DNA of 64,000 nucleotides from Clostridiaceae bacterium (GCA_902363375.1 CABIZX010000005.1:196734-260733), one strand, 5' to 3'; positions 53,258 to 63,849 are shown, numbered from the stretch's first letter. Numbers and translations are program-made. The notes: generated from the sequence alone by a model not told the origin.

Positions 53258-54397
53258 ATGAATGTTTTTGAAGTAATTAAAGACTTGTTCGCCTCTTCTG
53301 GGTTTGCAGCTTTAACATGGCAGCAAGCTGTAATGATAGGAGTATCTTTAGTTTTCATGTGGTTAGCCATTGGTAAAAAATTTGAGCCTCTTTTATTATT
53401 ACCAATAGCCTTTGGTATGTTGCTGACTAACATACCATTAGGAAATATTATGGCCGAGCCTGTAGGAAAGGAAGCTGGAGGATTACTATATTATTTATCA
53501 AGAGGAGTTAAGTGGGAGATATTTCCTCCACTTATATTCTTAGGAGTAGGGGCTATGACTGATTTTGGACCACTACTTGCTAATCCATCTAGTGTACTTA
53601 TGGGTGCTGGAGCACAGTTTGGTATATTTTTTGCCTTTGGAATAGCTATTCTTTTTGGATTTACACCACAAGAAGCTGCTTCTATAGGAATTATAGGAGG
53701 GGCAGACGGACCTACAGCTATATTCTTAACAAATAAACTGGCTGGACATTTGTTAGGACCTATTGCAGTAGCCGCATATTCATATATGGCGCTTGTACCA
53801 CTTATACAACCGCCAATAATGAAAGCTCTTACAACAAAGGAAGAACGTAGAATAAAAATGGGTCAACTAAGACAAGTCAAACAAATAGAAAAAATAATAT
53901 TTCCTATAGTTGTAACTATATTAGTTACATTATTCTTACCAGCTTTATTACCACTGATAGGAATGTTAATGCTTGGGAATCTATTCAAAGAGTCTGGAGT
54001 GGTTGGTAGACTTTCTGATACAGCACAAAATGCACTTATAAATATAGTTACTATATTCCTTGGACTTTCTGTTGGAGCAACGGCTACAGCTGAAGCGTTT
54101 ATAAATCCTAAGACTATAGGTATAGTTATAATAGGAGTAGCATCTTTTGCAATAGCGACAGCAGGAGGGGTACTTGTAGGGAAAGTTATGTGCAAATTAA
54201 CTAAAGGAAAGGTAAATCCGCTAATAGGTTCTGCGGGAGTATCAGCAGTACCTATGGCAGCAAGAGTTTCTCAAGTTGTGGGTCAAAAAGAAGATCCTAC
54301 AAACTTCCTACTTATGAATGCTATGGGAGCAAACGTATCTGGGGTTATAGGAAGTGCTGTTGCAGCAGGTATACTATTAACATTATTTGGAGCTTAA
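53258..54397 (+). CDS. Na+-translocating decarboxylase beta subunit
   Basis: A 379-aa protein with about nine membrane helices and the family core [37 protein letters not shown] and [20 protein letters not shown]. This is the OadB/MmdB/GcdB subunit, which decarboxylates carboxybiotin and pumps Na+ outward. The ATG follows AGGAGGTTAACTTA, 16 bases after the biotin carrier gene. A strong terminator closes the operon. Naming it as OadB, MmdB or GcdB depends on the unknown substrate. Confidence 0.95.
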   Translation: MNVFEVIKDLFASSGFAALTWQQAVMIGVSLVFMWLAIGKKFEPLLLLPIAFGMLLTNIPLGNIMAEPVGKEAGGLLYYLSRGVKWEIFPPLIFLGVGAMTDFGPLLANPSSVLMGAGAQFGIFFAFGIAILFGFTPQEAASIGIIGGADGPTAIFLTNKLAGHLLGPIAVAAYSYMALVPLIQPPIMKALTTKEERRIKMGQLRQVKQIEKIIFPIVVTILVTLFLPALLPLIGMLMLGNLFKESGVVGRLSDTAQNALINIVTIFLGLSVGATATAEAFINPKTIGIVIIGVASFAIATAGGVLVGKVMCKLTKGKVNPLIGSAGVSAVPMAARVSQVVGQKEDPTNFLLMNAMGANVSGVIGSAVAAGILLTLFGA

Positions 54398-54431
54398 TAT
54401 AAGAATAAAATATATAAATTGTTAATAAATC

Positions 54432-54476
54432 AAAAAAGGGTATGTACTTTTAAAATAGAGGTATATACCCTTTTTT
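54432..54476 (+). terminator. Terminator of the decarboxylase operon
   Basis: 16-bp arms (one G-U) with A6 on the left and T6 on the right. Confidence 0.88.
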
Positions 54477-54510
54477 ATTTGATAATAATAGAAAAAAGGA
54501 GGAGATTATT

Positions 54511-54681
54511 ATGAAGGATACAATGATTCAATCTCTAATTGATAAGGAGAATGAGATTATAAAAAGTTATGAAAATTACTTAGCAAATGTACCTATTCAA
54601 GAAATCGACAGCAAGGCACAGGATTCGATTACAAGACATAATAATCATATTAAAGCTTTAAAAAATATTATAGGGAGGTAG
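54511..54681 (+). CDS. Small helical protein, 56 aa
   Basis: The ATG at 54511 follows AAAAAAGGAGGAGATTATT and opens 56 codons. The protein is all-helical in character, with a break near VPIQEID (MIQSLIDKENEIIKSYENYL, then ITRHNNHIKALKNI). Glu and His positions are reminiscent of half of a ferritin-like bundle, but this is weak. No family recognised. The next small gene uses a ribosome binding site that overlaps its end, so they form a two-gene unit. Confidence 0.7.
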   Translation: MKDTMIQSLIDKENEIIKSYENYLANVPIQEIDSKAQDSITRHNNHIKALKNIIGR

Positions 54682-54687
54682 GGGCCA

Positions 54688-54870
54688 GTGTTTCATGGTA
54701 GCGAGAAAGAAAAGAAACTTCGAGGTAATTACATAAGTAATAAAGAGGATAGTTTGAAAAAGATGTATCTGAATATTATGAAGAATTTTAACGACGGAAC
54801 ATTAAAGGGAGAACTGTATGAGATTTTTAAAGATGAGGTTGACATAATTAATAACAATAGTCTTATATAA
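54688..54870 (+). CDS. Small charged protein, 60 aa
   Basis: A GTG start at 54688 lies nine bases after GGGAGG, which overlaps the stop region of the preceding 56-aa gene; translation is likely coupled. The product is hydrophilic and helical (KEKKLRGNYISNKEDSLKKM, then FKDEVDIINNN). No family recognised. The unit sits alone between the decarboxylase operon and coaX. Confidence 0.65.
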   Translation: MFHGSEKEKKLRGNYISNKEDSLKKMYLNIMKNFNDGTLKGELYEIFKDEVDIINNNSLI

Positions 54871-55000
54871 GAGAAATTTACTTTATAATAATATTACATA
54901 AAATAAAATTCTTTAACACATAAAATAGTAATAACTTAAAAAAGTTAATTAAGTTATATAGTAAAAGTGTTAAATGTGATATAATAATTAAGAACATTTA

Positions 55001-55024
55001 AAAAGCAGCTTTAAAGCTGCTTTT
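55001..55024 (+). promoter_or_regulatory. Hairpin in the coaX 5' leader
   Basis: A 24-bp perfect palindrome (AAAAGCAGCTTT and its complement) follows a TATAAT (54980-54985) and precedes the coaX ribosome binding site by nine bases. It looks like a terminator or attenuator, but it could also end the small-gene transcript. Confidence 0.5.
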
Positions 55025-55047
55025 AATTATATAGAGGTGACATGATT

Positions 55048-55827
55048 ATGATATTCGTATTAGACGTAGGAAATACTAATATAGTATTAGGTATTTATAA
55101 AGATAAAAATTTATTAGTAGAGTGGAGATTATCTACAGACAATAGAAAGACTTCTGATGAATATATGATAGAAGTAGCTCAACTTTTTGCTTACTCTAAG
55201 TTAGAGGTTGATGATATTTCAGGAGTAATTATTTCATCAGTGGTTCCAAATATAATGTACTCTTTAGAACATATGGTAAGAAAGTTTTTTAATAAAAAAC
55301 CTATAGTAGTAGGGCCAGGAATAAAAACTGGGATAAATATAAAGTATGATAACCCTAAAGAAGTAGGAGCAGATAGAATAGTTAATGCAGTAGCGGCTCA
55401 TGAAATGTATAAAAAACCATTAGTTATAATAGATTTTGGTACTGCAACTACATTTTGTGCAGTGGCAGCTAATGGAGACTATATAGGGGGAACTATATCT
55501 CCAGGAATTAAGATATCTTCAGATGCATTATTCCAAAAGGCAGCTAAGCTTCCTAGAGTAGAGCTTATCAAACCAGAAACAGTGATTTGTAAAAATACAG
55601 TAGCAAGTATGCAAGCTGGTATTGTATATGGATATATAGGCCAAGTAGATTTCATTGTTAGTAAAATAAAAGATGAAATGATAGCCTTAGGAGAAGAAAC
55701 TCCGATGGTAATAGCAACGGGAGGACTTGCTAATCTTATGGCTGAGGATTCTAAAACTATAGATAAGGTTGAACCATTCTTAACGCTAGAAGGACTTAGA
55801 ATTATATACGAAAAGAACATAGAATAG
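55048..55827 (+). CDS. coaX: Type III pantothenate kinase
   Basis: A 259-aa ASKHA-fold kinase for the first step of CoA synthesis. Motifs: [16 protein letters not shown] (phosphate 1), [31 protein letters not shown] (phosphate 2) and [26 protein letters not shown] near the end. ATG 55048 lies seven bases after AGAGGTGA; the earlier ATG at 55042 is too close. dusB starts eight bases downstream, so they form an operon. Confidence 0.95.
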   Translation: MIFVLDVGNTNIVLGIYKDKNLLVEWRLSTDNRKTSDEYMIEVAQLFAYSKLEVDDISGVIISSVVPNIMYSLEHMVRKFFNKKPIVVGPGIKTGINIKYDNPKEVGADRIVNAVAAHEMYKKPLVIIDFGTATTFCAVAANGDYIGGTISPGIKISSDALFQKAAKLPRVELIKPETVICKNTVASMQAGIVYGYIGQVDFIVSKIKDEMIALGEETPMVIATGGLANLMAEDSKTIDKVEPFLTLEGLRIIYEKNIE

Positions 55828-55835
55828 GTGATAAA

Positions 55836-56798
55836 ATGAAAATTGCAAATTTAAGCTTTGAGAATCCTGTATTTTTAGCTCCTATGGCAGGAGTAACTGA
55901 CATAGCCTATAGAGGTATATGCAAGGAAATGGGATGTGGATTAGTTTATACAGAAATGGTGAGTGCAAAAGGACTATATTATAATAGCAAAAATACAGGC
56001 ACACTTATGAGAACAAGTGATGAAGAAAGGCCTGTTGCACTTCAGATATTTGGTAGTGAACCAAAGATAATGGCTTTTGCCTGTGAAGTTATTGATGGTA
56101 TGGACGAAGTTTCTATTATAGATGTAAATATGGGATGTCCAGTACCTAAGATAGTTAAAAATGGGGAAGGTTCGGCTTTGATGAAAAATCCTAAACTTGC
56201 AAGTGAAATTATTAAAGAGATGAAGAAGGCTACTAATAAACCTGTGACAGTTAAATTTAGAAAAGGATTTGATGATAATAGCATAAATGCTGTTGAATTT
56301 GCTAAGTATTTAGAGGATGCAGGAGTAGATGCCATAACAGTACATGGAAGAACTAGAGAGCAAATGTATGAGGGAAAGGCAGATTGGGATATAATAAGGC
56401 AAGTAAAAGAAGCTGTATCTATACCTGTCCTTGGAAATGGGGATGTATTTGAAGCTGAAGATGCTATAAATTTGAAGAAGCAAACTAATTGTGATGGTAT
56501 AATGATAGCTAGAGGTGCTATGGGAAATCCATGGATATTCAGAGAAATAAAACAAGGAATTAGCGGCAATGATATAATAAGACCTAATCCCGTAGAAAAA
56601 ATTGATATGTGCATGACTCATCTAAATAGAGCCATGAAATTTTTTGATGAAAATAAAGCTGTAAGGGAAATGAGAAAGCATATTGCATGGTATATTAAAG
56701 GATTAAGAAATTGTACCGAAATTAAAGATAAAATTAATTCTGCTATATCCTATAATGAAATGTATAGTTTATTAGAAAGATATAAGTTAACTTATTAA
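55836..56798 (+). CDS. dusB: tRNA-dihydrouridine synthase
   Basis: A 320-aa FMN enzyme that reduces uridines in the tRNA D-loop. Motifs: [60 protein letters not shown] (catalytic Cys), [14 protein letters not shown] and [15 protein letters not shown]. It has a C-terminal helical tRNA-binding domain. The ATG follows ATAGGTGATAAA and lies eight bases after coaX. Confidence 0.94.
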   Translation: MKIANLSFENPVFLAPMAGVTDIAYRGICKEMGCGLVYTEMVSAKGLYYNSKNTGTLMRTSDEERPVALQIFGSEPKIMAFACEVIDGMDEVSIIDVNMGCPVPKIVKNGEGSALMKNPKLASEIIKEMKKATNKPVTVKFRKGFDDNSINAVEFAKYLEDAGVDAITVHGRTREQMYEGKADWDIIRQVKEAVSIPVLGNGDVFEAEDAINLKKQTNCDGIMIARGAMGNPWIFREIKQGISGNDIIRPNPVEKIDMCMTHLNRAMKFFDENKAVREMRKHIAWYIKGLRNCTEIKDKINSAISYNEMYSLLERYKLTY

Positions 56799-56944
56799 AA
56801 TAGTATTTTAAATGTTGATATACCTTTGTTGACAAGAAATTGTAGCTGACTTATAATAATCAAAGATTATAGAGACTATATATGATACAATTGAGTATTT
56901 ATAATAATATAGAAATATTTAATAAGAATGAAGGGGAGAGAGAC

Positions 56945-57424
56945 ATGAGCGAATCTAAAAAATACGTGATGACTTATGAAGGAATAAAGAAGCTTGAGGA
57001 TGAGTTAGAGTACTTAAAAACTGTAAAAAGAAAGGAAATAACAGAGAAGATAAAGGTTGCTTTAGGATATGGGGATTTAAGTGAAAATTCAGAGTATGAT
57101 GAAGCGAAGAATGAGCAAGCTTTTGTTGAAGGAAGAATAATTCAACTTGAGAATATGTTAAGAAATGCATCTGCAGTAGACGAAAGTGAAATTCCTAAAG
57201 ATGTAGTTAGTATAGGAACATGTGTAAAAGTACATGATTATGAATTCGATGAAGAAATAGAGTTCTATCTTGTTGGATCTGCTGAAGTAGATCCTTATGA
57301 GAATAAAATTTCAGATGAATCACCTGTAGGGAATGCTCTTATGGGCAAAAAGACTGGAGATGTTGTTGAAGTATCAACTCCAGATGGAATTAACAAATAT
57401 AAGATATTAGAAGTAAATAGATAG
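56945..57424 (+). CDS. greA: Transcription elongation factor GreA
   Basis: A 159-aa factor that stimulates RNA cleavage by backtracked RNA polymerase. The N-terminal coiled coil (1-80) has [39 protein letters not shown] (acidic tip) and [12 protein letters not shown]. The C-terminal FKBP-like domain ends [23 protein letters not shown] 56945 follows AAGGGGAGAGAGAC; the frame is open to 56882 but has no ribosome binding site there. lysS follows 43 bases later. Confidence 0.97.
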   Translation: MSESKKYVMTYEGIKKLEDELEYLKTVKRKEITEKIKVALGYGDLSENSEYDEAKNEQAFVEGRIIQLENMLRNASAVDESEIPKDVVSIGTCVKVHDYEFDEEIEFYLVGSAEVDPYENKISDESPVGNALMGKKTGDVVEVSTPDGINKYKILEVNR

Positions 57425-57467
57425 ATTATATAAGATAATTATAAATAAAAGCTAGGAGGAATAAGCT

Positions 57468-59009
57468 ATGTCTACAGAAGTTAATAATGATAATTTACAA
57501 GAAGCTGCAGTTGATAATGAGCAATTAAAAGCTCAAGAGGCTGAGTATAACGAACAAGTAATGATTAGAAGACAAAAACTTGCTGAGCTTCAAGCAGCAG
57601 GAAAAGATCCTTTTGATGTATATAAAGTTGAAAGAACTCATAATGCACAAGAAATAAAAGATAACTATGAAGCATTACAAGAAACAGAAGTAACAATTGC
57701 AGGAAGACTTATGTCTAAAAGAATTCAAGGGAAAGCTGGATTTTGTGATATCCATGACAGATCTGGGAAAATGCAAGTATATATAAGATTAGATAGAGTT
57801 GGAGAAGAAGAATTCAAGGATGCTAAAACTTTTGATATAGGTGATTTCTTAGAAGTTACAGGTACACCATTCGTAACCAAAACAGGGGAAACTTCTGTTA
57901 AGGCTAGTAAAGTAACCTTAATTTCTAAATCATTAAAACCGCTTCCAGAGAAGTGGCATGGACTTAAAAATCAAGATTTAAAGTATAGACAAAGAGAAGT
58001 AGACTTAGTAATGAACAAAGATGTAAGGGATACTTTTGTCAATAGAGTTAAAATCATAAAAGCTGTAAGAGAGTTTTTGGATAATAGAGGATATTTAGAA
58101 GTTGAGACACCAATTCTAGCACCAATAGCTGGTGGAGCTGCTGCAAGACCTTTTATAACGCATCACAATACATTAGATATAGATATGTATTTGAGAATTG
58201 CTACTGAATTATATTTAAAGAGATGTATAGTTGGTGGACTTGAAAAAGTATATGATATGGGTAAAAACTTCAGAAATGAAGGTATGAGCATAAGACATAA
58301 TCCAGAATTCACAATGATAGAGTTATATGAAGCTTATGCTGATTATAACGATATGATGAAGATAACAGAAGAATTAGTTGCATATGCTTGCGAGAAAGTT
58401 CATGGTACAACTAAAGTAAATTATCAAGGAACTGAAATAGATTTTACACCACCATGGAGAAGAATTACTATGGTTGATGCTGTAAAAGAATATGCAGGTG
58501 TAGATTTTAATAACATTAATACAGATGAAGAGGCTAGAGAGATTGCAAAAGAGAAGCATTTAGAATTTGTAAAAGAGTTAAAAGATTGTACAAAGGCAGA
58601 TGTATTAAATGCTTTATTTGAAGAATTTGCTGAAGAGCATTTAATTCAACCAACTTTCCTTTGTGATTACCCAGTAGAAATATCACCACTAACAAAGAAA
58701 AAACGTGGTAATGAAGCCTTTACTGAAAGATTTGAAGGATTTGTATATGGTAGAGAGGTTTGTAATGCATATTCAGAGCTTAATGATCCTATAGTTCAAA
58801 GACAAAGATTTGAGCAACAAGCAAAAGAAAGAGAGCTTGGAGATGACGAAGCTTATGTAATTGATGAAGAGTTTATGAGTGCTCTTGAGGTTGGAATGCC
58901 TCCAACAGGTGGACTTGGAATCGGTATAGATAGAATAGTAATGTTCTTAACAAACTCTGTATCAATTAGAGACGTTATACTATTCCCTACAATGAAACCA
59001 TTACAATAA
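57468..59009 (+). CDS. lysS: Lysyl-tRNA synthetase (class II)
   Basis: A 513-aa synthetase. An extra charged N-terminus of about 25 residues precedes the OB-fold anticodon domain ([20 protein letters not shown]). The catalytic domain has motif 1 [20 protein letters not shown], motif 2 [20 protein letters not shown] and motif 3 [17 protein letters not shown]. The ATG follows CTAGGAGGAATAAGCT. It forms a greA-lysS pair as in other Firmicutes. A strong terminator follows. Confidence 0.97.
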   Translation: MSTEVNNDNLQEAAVDNEQLKAQEAEYNEQVMIRRQKLAELQAAGKDPFDVYKVERTHNAQEIKDNYEALQETEVTIAGRLMSKRIQGKAGFCDIHDRSGKMQVYIRLDRVGEEEFKDAKTFDIGDFLEVTGTPFVTKTGETSVKASKVTLISKSLKPLPEKWHGLKNQDLKYRQREVDLVMNKDVRDTFVNRVKIIKAVREFLDNRGYLEVETPILAPIAGGAAARPFITHHNTLDIDMYLRIATELYLKRCIVGGLEKVYDMGKNFRNEGMSIRHNPEFTMIELYEAYADYNDMMKITEELVAYACEKVHGTTKVNYQGTEIDFTPPWRRITMVDAVKEYAGVDFNNINTDEEAREIAKEKHLEFVKELKDCTKADVLNALFEEFAEEHLIQPTFLCDYPVEISPLTKKKRGNEAFTERFEGFVYGREVCNAYSELNDPIVQRQRFEQQAKERELGDDEAYVIDEEFMSALEVGMPPTGGLGIGIDRIVMFLTNSVSIRDVILFPTMKPLQ

Positions 59010-59027
59010 TATATAGAATTTAAAATT

Positions 59028-59074
59028 ATTTTACCCAAAAATTATTGTATATTAAAATAATTTTTGGGTAAAAT
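59028..59074 (+). terminator. Terminator of lysS
   Basis: A perfect 19-bp inverted repeat (59028-59046 with 59056-59074). Confidence 0.85.
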
Positions 59075-59134
59075 ATTAAGGTATTCATATGATGTAAGTT
59101 AAATAAATTATTTTTAAATTTTATAGAAATAGTA

Positions 59135-59162
59135 TTGAAATTTACATTAAATATGATATAAT
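59135..59162 (+). promoter_or_regulatory. Promoter of tRNA-Asn
   Basis: TTGAAA (59135-59140), 16 bases, TATAAT (59157-59162) with an extended TG before it, 19 bases upstream of the tRNA. Confidence 0.6.
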
Positions 59163-59181
59163 TTAAACATAAGTTAGATAT

Positions 59182-59256
<75 letters not shown>

Positions 59257-59361
59257 TTTTTTTATAAGTTTATTTATGGCGGACTATTAAGTCGGCTTAT
59301 TTTATTATAATTAATAATCTAAAAATCATATATAAAATTATAGAGATAGATGTAAAAGTAT

Positions 59362-59391
59362 TTGCATTTAAATATTATTTTGAATTATAAT
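59362..59391 (+). promoter_or_regulatory. Promoter of the glyS leader
   Basis: TTGCAT (59362-59367), 18 bases, TATAAT (59386-59391). A second overlapping TATAAT follows at 59391-59396. Confidence 0.5.
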
Positions 59392-59400
59392 ATAATTTAT

Positions 59401-59610
59401 AGATAATAATATTAAAAACTGAATAATAACGATGATAAAGAAGAGTAGTAATAAAGATTATAAAGAGAGATGATGGTAGGTGTAAATCATTAAATTGATA
59501 TTATGAAGGGAGCTTTTGAGTTAGTGATAAATTTTAAAGATGAGCTTTAGCTAATAAGGGTGGAACCGCGGATTAATTTCGTCCCTTAATTGGTTAAAGC
59601 TTTTTTATTT
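59401..59610 (+). promoter_or_regulatory. T-box leader (glycine) of glyS
   Basis: A 5' leader with the T-box GGGTGGAACCGCGG at 59558-59571, a GATGATAAAGAAGAGTAGTA stem I start (59431-59450) and GGTAGGTGTAAATCAT like the stem I distal loop. A candidate Gly specifier GGG/GGA lies around 59508-59511. The region AGCTTTAGCTAATAAGGG can pair with CCCTTAATTGGTTAAAGCT to form a terminator ending in T6 (59601-59606). Uncharged tRNA-Gly should stabilise the antiterminator and permit glyS expression. The exact specifier is inferred. Confidence 0.9.
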
Positions 59611-59754
59611 ATATCTTAAAATTTTAATCGCCTATAAATATAATTAACTTAAATTAAGGTAATTAAAGTTTGTATAAAGATTAAATTTGCTTAATAACTG
59701 TTAATTTATTAATTGCAATTAATGATAAAAATAAATATAGTGGAGGTAATGAAT

Positions 59755-61146
59755 ATGGCAAAAGAATTGACTATGGATAAAATGGTAGCTCTATGTAAAA
59801 ATAGAGGATTTATATTTTCAGGTTCTGAAATTTATGGAGGACTTGCGAATTCATGGGATTATGGTCCTTTAGGAGTAGAATTTAAGAATAATGTTAAAAA
59901 GGCATGGTGGAAAAAGTTTGTTCAAGAAAATCCTTATAATATAGGATTAGATTGTGCTATATTAATGAATCCAGAGGTTTGGGTTGCTACAGGACACGTA
60001 GGTGGATTCTCTGACCCACTAATGGATTGTAAAGAATGTAAAGCTAGATTTAGAGCAGATAAATTAGTTGAAGATCATATGGCTTCAGAAGGTGTTGAAG
60101 TGGCTATAGCTGATGGATGGACTAACGAAGAATACAAAGAGTATATTGAAAAGCATAATGTTGTGTGTCCAAAGTGTGGAAAGATGAACTATACAGAGAT
60201 AAGAAAGTTTAATCTTATGTTCAAAACATTCCAAGGAATAACTGAGGATAGTAAAAATGAAATATATTTAAGACCTGAAACAGCTCAAGGAATATTTGTA
60301 AACTTTAAAAATGCTCAAAGAACATCAAGAAAGAAAGTACCTTTTGGAATAGCTCAAATAGGTAAGTCTTTTAGAAATGAGATTACTCCAGGAAACTTCA
60401 CATTTAGAACAAGGGAGTTTGAACAAATGGAGCTTGAGTTTTTCTGTAAACCAGGAACTGATTTAGAATGGTTTGAATACTGGAAAGAATATTGCAAGAA
60501 TTTCTTATTTAACTTAGGTATGGGTAAAGAAAACTTAAGATTTAGAGACCATGAAAAAGAAGAGTTATCTTTCTATAGTAATGCTACATGTGATATAGAG
60601 TTTTTATTCCCATTTGGATGGGGAGAGCTCTGGGGAATAGCTGATAGAACAGACTATGACTTAAAGAGACATATGGAACATTCAGGAGAGGACCTATCTT
60701 ACTTAGATCCAACTACTAATGAAAAATATGTACCATACTGCATAGAGCCATCACTAGGAGCGGATAGAGTTGCATTAGCATTCTTATGTGAGGCCTATGA
60801 TGAAGAAGAATTAGAAGGTGGAGATGTTAGAACAGTAATGCACCTTCATCCGGCATTAGCACCGTTTAAGGCAGCTGTACTTCCTCTAAGTAAAAAACTA
60901 AGTGAAAAAGCACTTGAAGTATATGGAATGTTAGCTAAGAAGTTCAATGTGGATTATGATGAGGCTGGAAGTATCGGAAAAAGATATAGAAGAGAAGATG
61001 AGATAGGTACACCATTCTGTATTACAATAGACTTTGATACTATGGAAGATGAGACTGTTACAGTAAGAGACAGGGATACTATGGAACAAGTAAGAATGCC
61101 AATAAGTAATCTTGTATCTTATATAGAAGAAAAAATGGAATTTTAA
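59755..61146 (+). CDS. glyS: Glycyl-tRNA synthetase (single-chain, alpha2 type)
   Basis: A 463-aa class II synthetase. The start is [20 protein letters not shown], then [20 protein letters not shown] zinc-binding-like insertion has CKECKARF and [11 protein letters not shown]. The core has [33 protein letters not shown] (motif 2) and [14 protein letters not shown] (motif 3). The C-terminal anticodon domain follows ([14 protein letters not shown]). ATG 59755 is eight bases after TGGAGG; 59749 is too close. Controlled by the T-box leader just upstream. Confidence 0.97.
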   Translation: MAKELTMDKMVALCKNRGFIFSGSEIYGGLANSWDYGPLGVEFKNNVKKAWWKKFVQENPYNIGLDCAILMNPEVWVATGHVGGFSDPLMDCKECKARFRADKLVEDHMASEGVEVAIADGWTNEEYKEYIEKHNVVCPKCGKMNYTEIRKFNLMFKTFQGITEDSKNEIYLRPETAQGIFVNFKNAQRTSRKKVPFGIAQIGKSFRNEITPGNFTFRTREFEQMELEFFCKPGTDLEWFEYWKEYCKNFLFNLGMGKENLRFRDHEKEELSFYSNATCDIEFLFPFGWGELWGIADRTDYDLKRHMEHSGEDLSYLDPTTNEKYVPYCIEPSLGADRVALAFLCEAYDEEELEGGDVRTVMHLHPALAPFKAAVLPLSKKLSEKALEVYGMLAKKFNVDYDEAGSIGKRYRREDEIGTPFCITIDFDTMEDETVTVRDRDTMEQVRMPISNLVSYIEEKMEF

Positions 61147-61165
61147 TAGAAATTATATGTGTTTT

Positions 61166-61200
61166 AAATAGTTCTAGGCAATTTTTGCTTAGGACTATTT
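61166..61200 (+). terminator. Terminator of glyS
   Basis: 16-position arms (61166-61181 with 61185-61200) with one G-U pair and a TTATT tail. Confidence 0.78.
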
Positions 61201-61366
61201 TTATTATAAGCTATGGAAATGAACTATTTACAAGAATGAACATAGAATAAGTAGTAAATAGTATGGAGTAAAATTGTTTAAAAAATATATTGTAGTCTAA
61301 AATTTTAATATAAGAGATATGAATTTAATTAATCATGTTTAAATAGATAGATATATATAAATAGAT

Positions 61367-61477
61367 AAAAAAATAACCGGATTTGCATCCGGTAAAAAAT
61401 AGGGTTTAATCATGGGGATATGTTATGTGCAATGTTAAACCTTTGGGGAAAAGTTTTAACATTTTTACTTACGGCAC
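61367..61477 (-). ncRNA. Candidate C-rich small RNA on the minus strand
   Basis: On the minus strand a sigma-A promoter (TTGCTA 61507-61512, 17 bases, TATAAT 61484-61489) leads to a transcript of about 110 nt. It contains a 9-bp hairpin (61431-61439 with 61455-61463) whose 15-nt loop shows TTTTCCCC, and then unpaired TATCCCC and AAACCC segments. It ends with a terminator: ACCGGAT/ATCCGGT at 61376-61393, followed by seven T. The C-rich single-stranded motifs resemble those of Firmicute RsaE/RoxS-type RNAs that bind G-rich ribosome binding sites. It has no reading frame. The identity is inferred. Confidence 0.6.
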
Positions 61478-61483
61478 AAACAC

Positions 61484-61512
61484 ATTATATCATATTAAAA
61501 AACTCATAGCAA
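61484..61512 (-). promoter_or_regulatory. Sigma-A promoter of the candidate small RNA
   Basis: Minus strand TTGCTA (61507-61512), exact 17-base spacer, TATAAT (61484-61489). No minus-strand protein gene lies downstream; it points into the C-rich hairpin region. Confidence 0.6.
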
Positions 61513-61720
61513 CATATTTTCTTAAAAAAATAAATTAAATTGAAAAAACTATTTAAAAATTAGTGAATGCAAGGGGAAAATAGGCGAAAAGATAGAAAGT
61601 AGAGAGGCGTTTAACATAAATGGAATGCATATGTCTTATAGAGTTTTTAAAACGCTGTTGTAGTGATATAATTATAGTAGGGTAAGTAAGTTAATACATA
61701 GCATCACTGGAGGAATAAAA

Positions 61721-63100
61721 ATGAAAAAAGATTTTAATGAATTTAAGAAGTTTATTAAGGGCAAAAATGTAGCAGTTGTAGGAATAGGTGTGAGTAATAT
61801 ACCGCTTATAGAGTTTCTTATAAATTTAGGAGCTAAGGTTACTGCGTTTGATAAAAAAAATATAGAAAAGCTTAGAGGGGTTGTAGGCAAGTATCAATGT
61901 CAGGGAGTTAAGTTTGAGTTGGGAGATAAATATTTAGATAATCTACATGGGTTTGACGTTATTTTTAAAACTCCGTCTATGAGAATTGATAGTAAAGAAT
62001 TAACTATGGCAAAGAATGAAGGTGCATATATAACTTCTGAGATGGAGGAGTTTGTAAGGTACTGTCCTGCTAAAATCTATGGAATAACTGGAAGTGATGG
62101 AAAAACAACAACTACTTCTTTAGTGTATAGTATTTTAAGTGCTGCAGGATTTAAAACTTGGGTTGGTGGTAATATAGGTACTCCTTTGTTCGCTAAAATA
62201 GAAGAGATTTCTTCAAATGATAAGGTTGTACTTGAATTATCAAGTTTCCAGCTAATGACTATGGATACATCTCCAGAGTTGGCATTGATTACGAATTTAT
62301 CTCCAAATCATTTAGATATGCATAAGGATATGCAAGAGTATATAGATTCTAAAAAGAATATATATAAATATCAAAATGAGGATAATCTTTTAGTATTAAA
62401 TGAAGATAATGATGTTACGAGAAACATTAAAGGAGAAGAGAAAGGACGATTATACACATTTAGTAGGAGTAAAGTTGTAAAAGCTGGAGCTTATTATAAA
62501 GATGAAGGACTTTTTGTGAAGGATAAAAAGGTATGTAATAAAAATGAAGTAATACTTAAAGGAATGTATAATATAGAAAATTTATTGGCTGCGTTTGCAT
62601 TAACAATGGATGATGTAGATATAAAATATATGAGAGAAGTTGCAACTACGTTTAAAGGTGTAGAGCATAGGAATGAATTTGTAAGAAATTATAGAGGGGT
62701 AGAGTATTATAATAACTCTATAGCTTCAAGTCCTACAAGAACAATAGCTGGAATTAAGGCTTTTGAAAAACCTGTGATATTAATTGTTGGAGGTCGTGAT
62801 AAGAAAGTTCCTTTTGATCCTTTGGCTTATGAAGGATATCCATATATAAAATCTTTAATTCTACTAGGAGAAGCTAAAGGTCAAATTAAAATGGCTTTTG
62901 ATAAATTAAAAAATGAAAAAGGTATCGAAGTTGATACTTATATAGTAAATACTTTAGAGGAAGCAGTAGATAAAGCAGTGGAAATATCAGTGAGTGAAGA
63001 TATAGTGGTTTTAGCTCCCGCTTGTACAAGTTTCGATATGTTTGAAAACTTTGAAGTTAGAGGGAATAAATTCAAAGAGATAGTTGAAAGTTTAAATTAA
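61721..63100 (+). CDS. murD: UDP-N-acetylmuramoyl-L-alanine--D-glutamate ligase
   Basis: A 459-aa cytosolic ligase that adds D-Glu to UDP-MurNAc-L-Ala. The N-terminal domain has [20 protein letters not shown] and FDKKN. The ATPase domain has the P-loop [43 protein letters not shown] and [11 protein letters not shown]. The C-terminal domain has [16 protein letters not shown] and [19 protein letters not shown]. The ATG follows CTGGAGGAATAAAA. A TATAAT lies at 61667-61672. It is separate from murC and not in a dcw operon. Confidence 0.95.
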   Translation: MKKDFNEFKKFIKGKNVAVVGIGVSNIPLIEFLINLGAKVTAFDKKNIEKLRGVVGKYQCQGVKFELGDKYLDNLHGFDVIFKTPSMRIDSKELTMAKNEGAYITSEMEEFVRYCPAKIYGITGSDGKTTTTSLVYSILSAAGFKTWVGGNIGTPLFAKIEEISSNDKVVLELSSFQLMTMDTSPELALITNLSPNHLDMHKDMQEYIDSKKNIYKYQNEDNLLVLNEDNDVTRNIKGEEKGRLYTFSRSKVVKAGAYYKDEGLFVKDKKVCNKNEVILKGMYNIENLLAAFALTMDDVDIKYMREVATTFKGVEHRNEFVRNYRGVEYYNNSIASSPTRTIAGIKAFEKPVILIVGGRDKKVPFDPLAYEGYPYIKSLILLGEAKGQIKMAFDKLKNEKGIEVDTYIVNTLEEAVDKAVEISVSEDIVVLAPACTSFDMFENFEVRGNKFKEIVESLN

Positions 63101-63168
63101 AAAAGTTTTTAATAAAAATGTATAAATGAATACAGTTAATTATGTAGATAAACTTAATAATATAAATA

Positions 63169-63214
63169 TATATTCCTATAATATGGTGATTATTTACCGT
63201 TTTATAGGAATATA
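63169..63214 (+). terminator. Terminator of murD
   Basis: 13-bp arms (63169-63181 with 63202-63214) plus an inner GGTGA/TTACC stem, followed by ATTTTTATT. Confidence 0.75.
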
Positions 63215-63349
63215 ATTTTTATTGGATTGTATATACTGGATTAAAGAAAAAAATACATTCTACTTATACTAGTTTAAAATATTATTTATTTATACTTAGT
63301 CATTTTAAAATAATCATTTAAATTTAAATTGTGTGAAATTAGATATATG

Positions 63350-63399
63350 TAGTTATCTATATAATATTTTATTTATTTAAAATGCTATATAGATAACTA
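63350..63399. repeat. 14-bp inverted repeat in the pre-rRNA region
   Basis: Arms 63350-63363 and 63386-63399 are perfectly complementary around 22 AT-rich bases. It lies in the 680 bases between murD and the rRNA promoter, where I find no gene. Confidence 0.5.
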
Positions 63400-63782
63400 T
63401 TTATATATTTAATTTTTTATTTTAAATAATGTAGTAAGTAGATAGTTGTATGTTATATAGGAATTGTAGATTTGGGATCTTTAAGTTAAAAAGAAGATTT
63501 ATATTTAGGTCTTATAGATCTTGTGTGGCACTAAAATTCATATAAGTTAATAAAAACTTAACCAAGTGTATCGGTATATGTAAGTTAGAGAAAAAAAAAG
63601 AAAATAGAAGAAATTAAAGGATAATTTTTATAAATAGCGACATAACTAAAGAAGTAGTAGTTATCTCTATGATATTATAAATTTCGTCACCAAGTGATGA
63701 GAACTTCAAAGTTCGAGATTAAACAACTTTCAAATCTATTTAAACAAGAAATAAGAAAAGTTTTAAAAGATAAAAAAAGTTG

Positions 63783-63811
63783 TTGACAGAATAAATCGAT
63801 GGTGATAAAAT
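63783..63811 (+). promoter_or_regulatory. rRNA operon promoter
   Basis: TTGACA (63783-63788), 17 bases, TAAAAT (63806-63811). It is located about 150 bases upstream of the 16S gene. Confidence 0.8.
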
Positions 63812-63849
63812 TTAAAAAGTAGTCAGTCGAGTGATTGATGAAAACCAAA

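Noticed and set aside
56042..56614. Minus-strand open frame of 190 codons opposite dusB
   Set aside because: dusB on the other strand is unmistakable; the antisense frame is a by-product of its codon usage.
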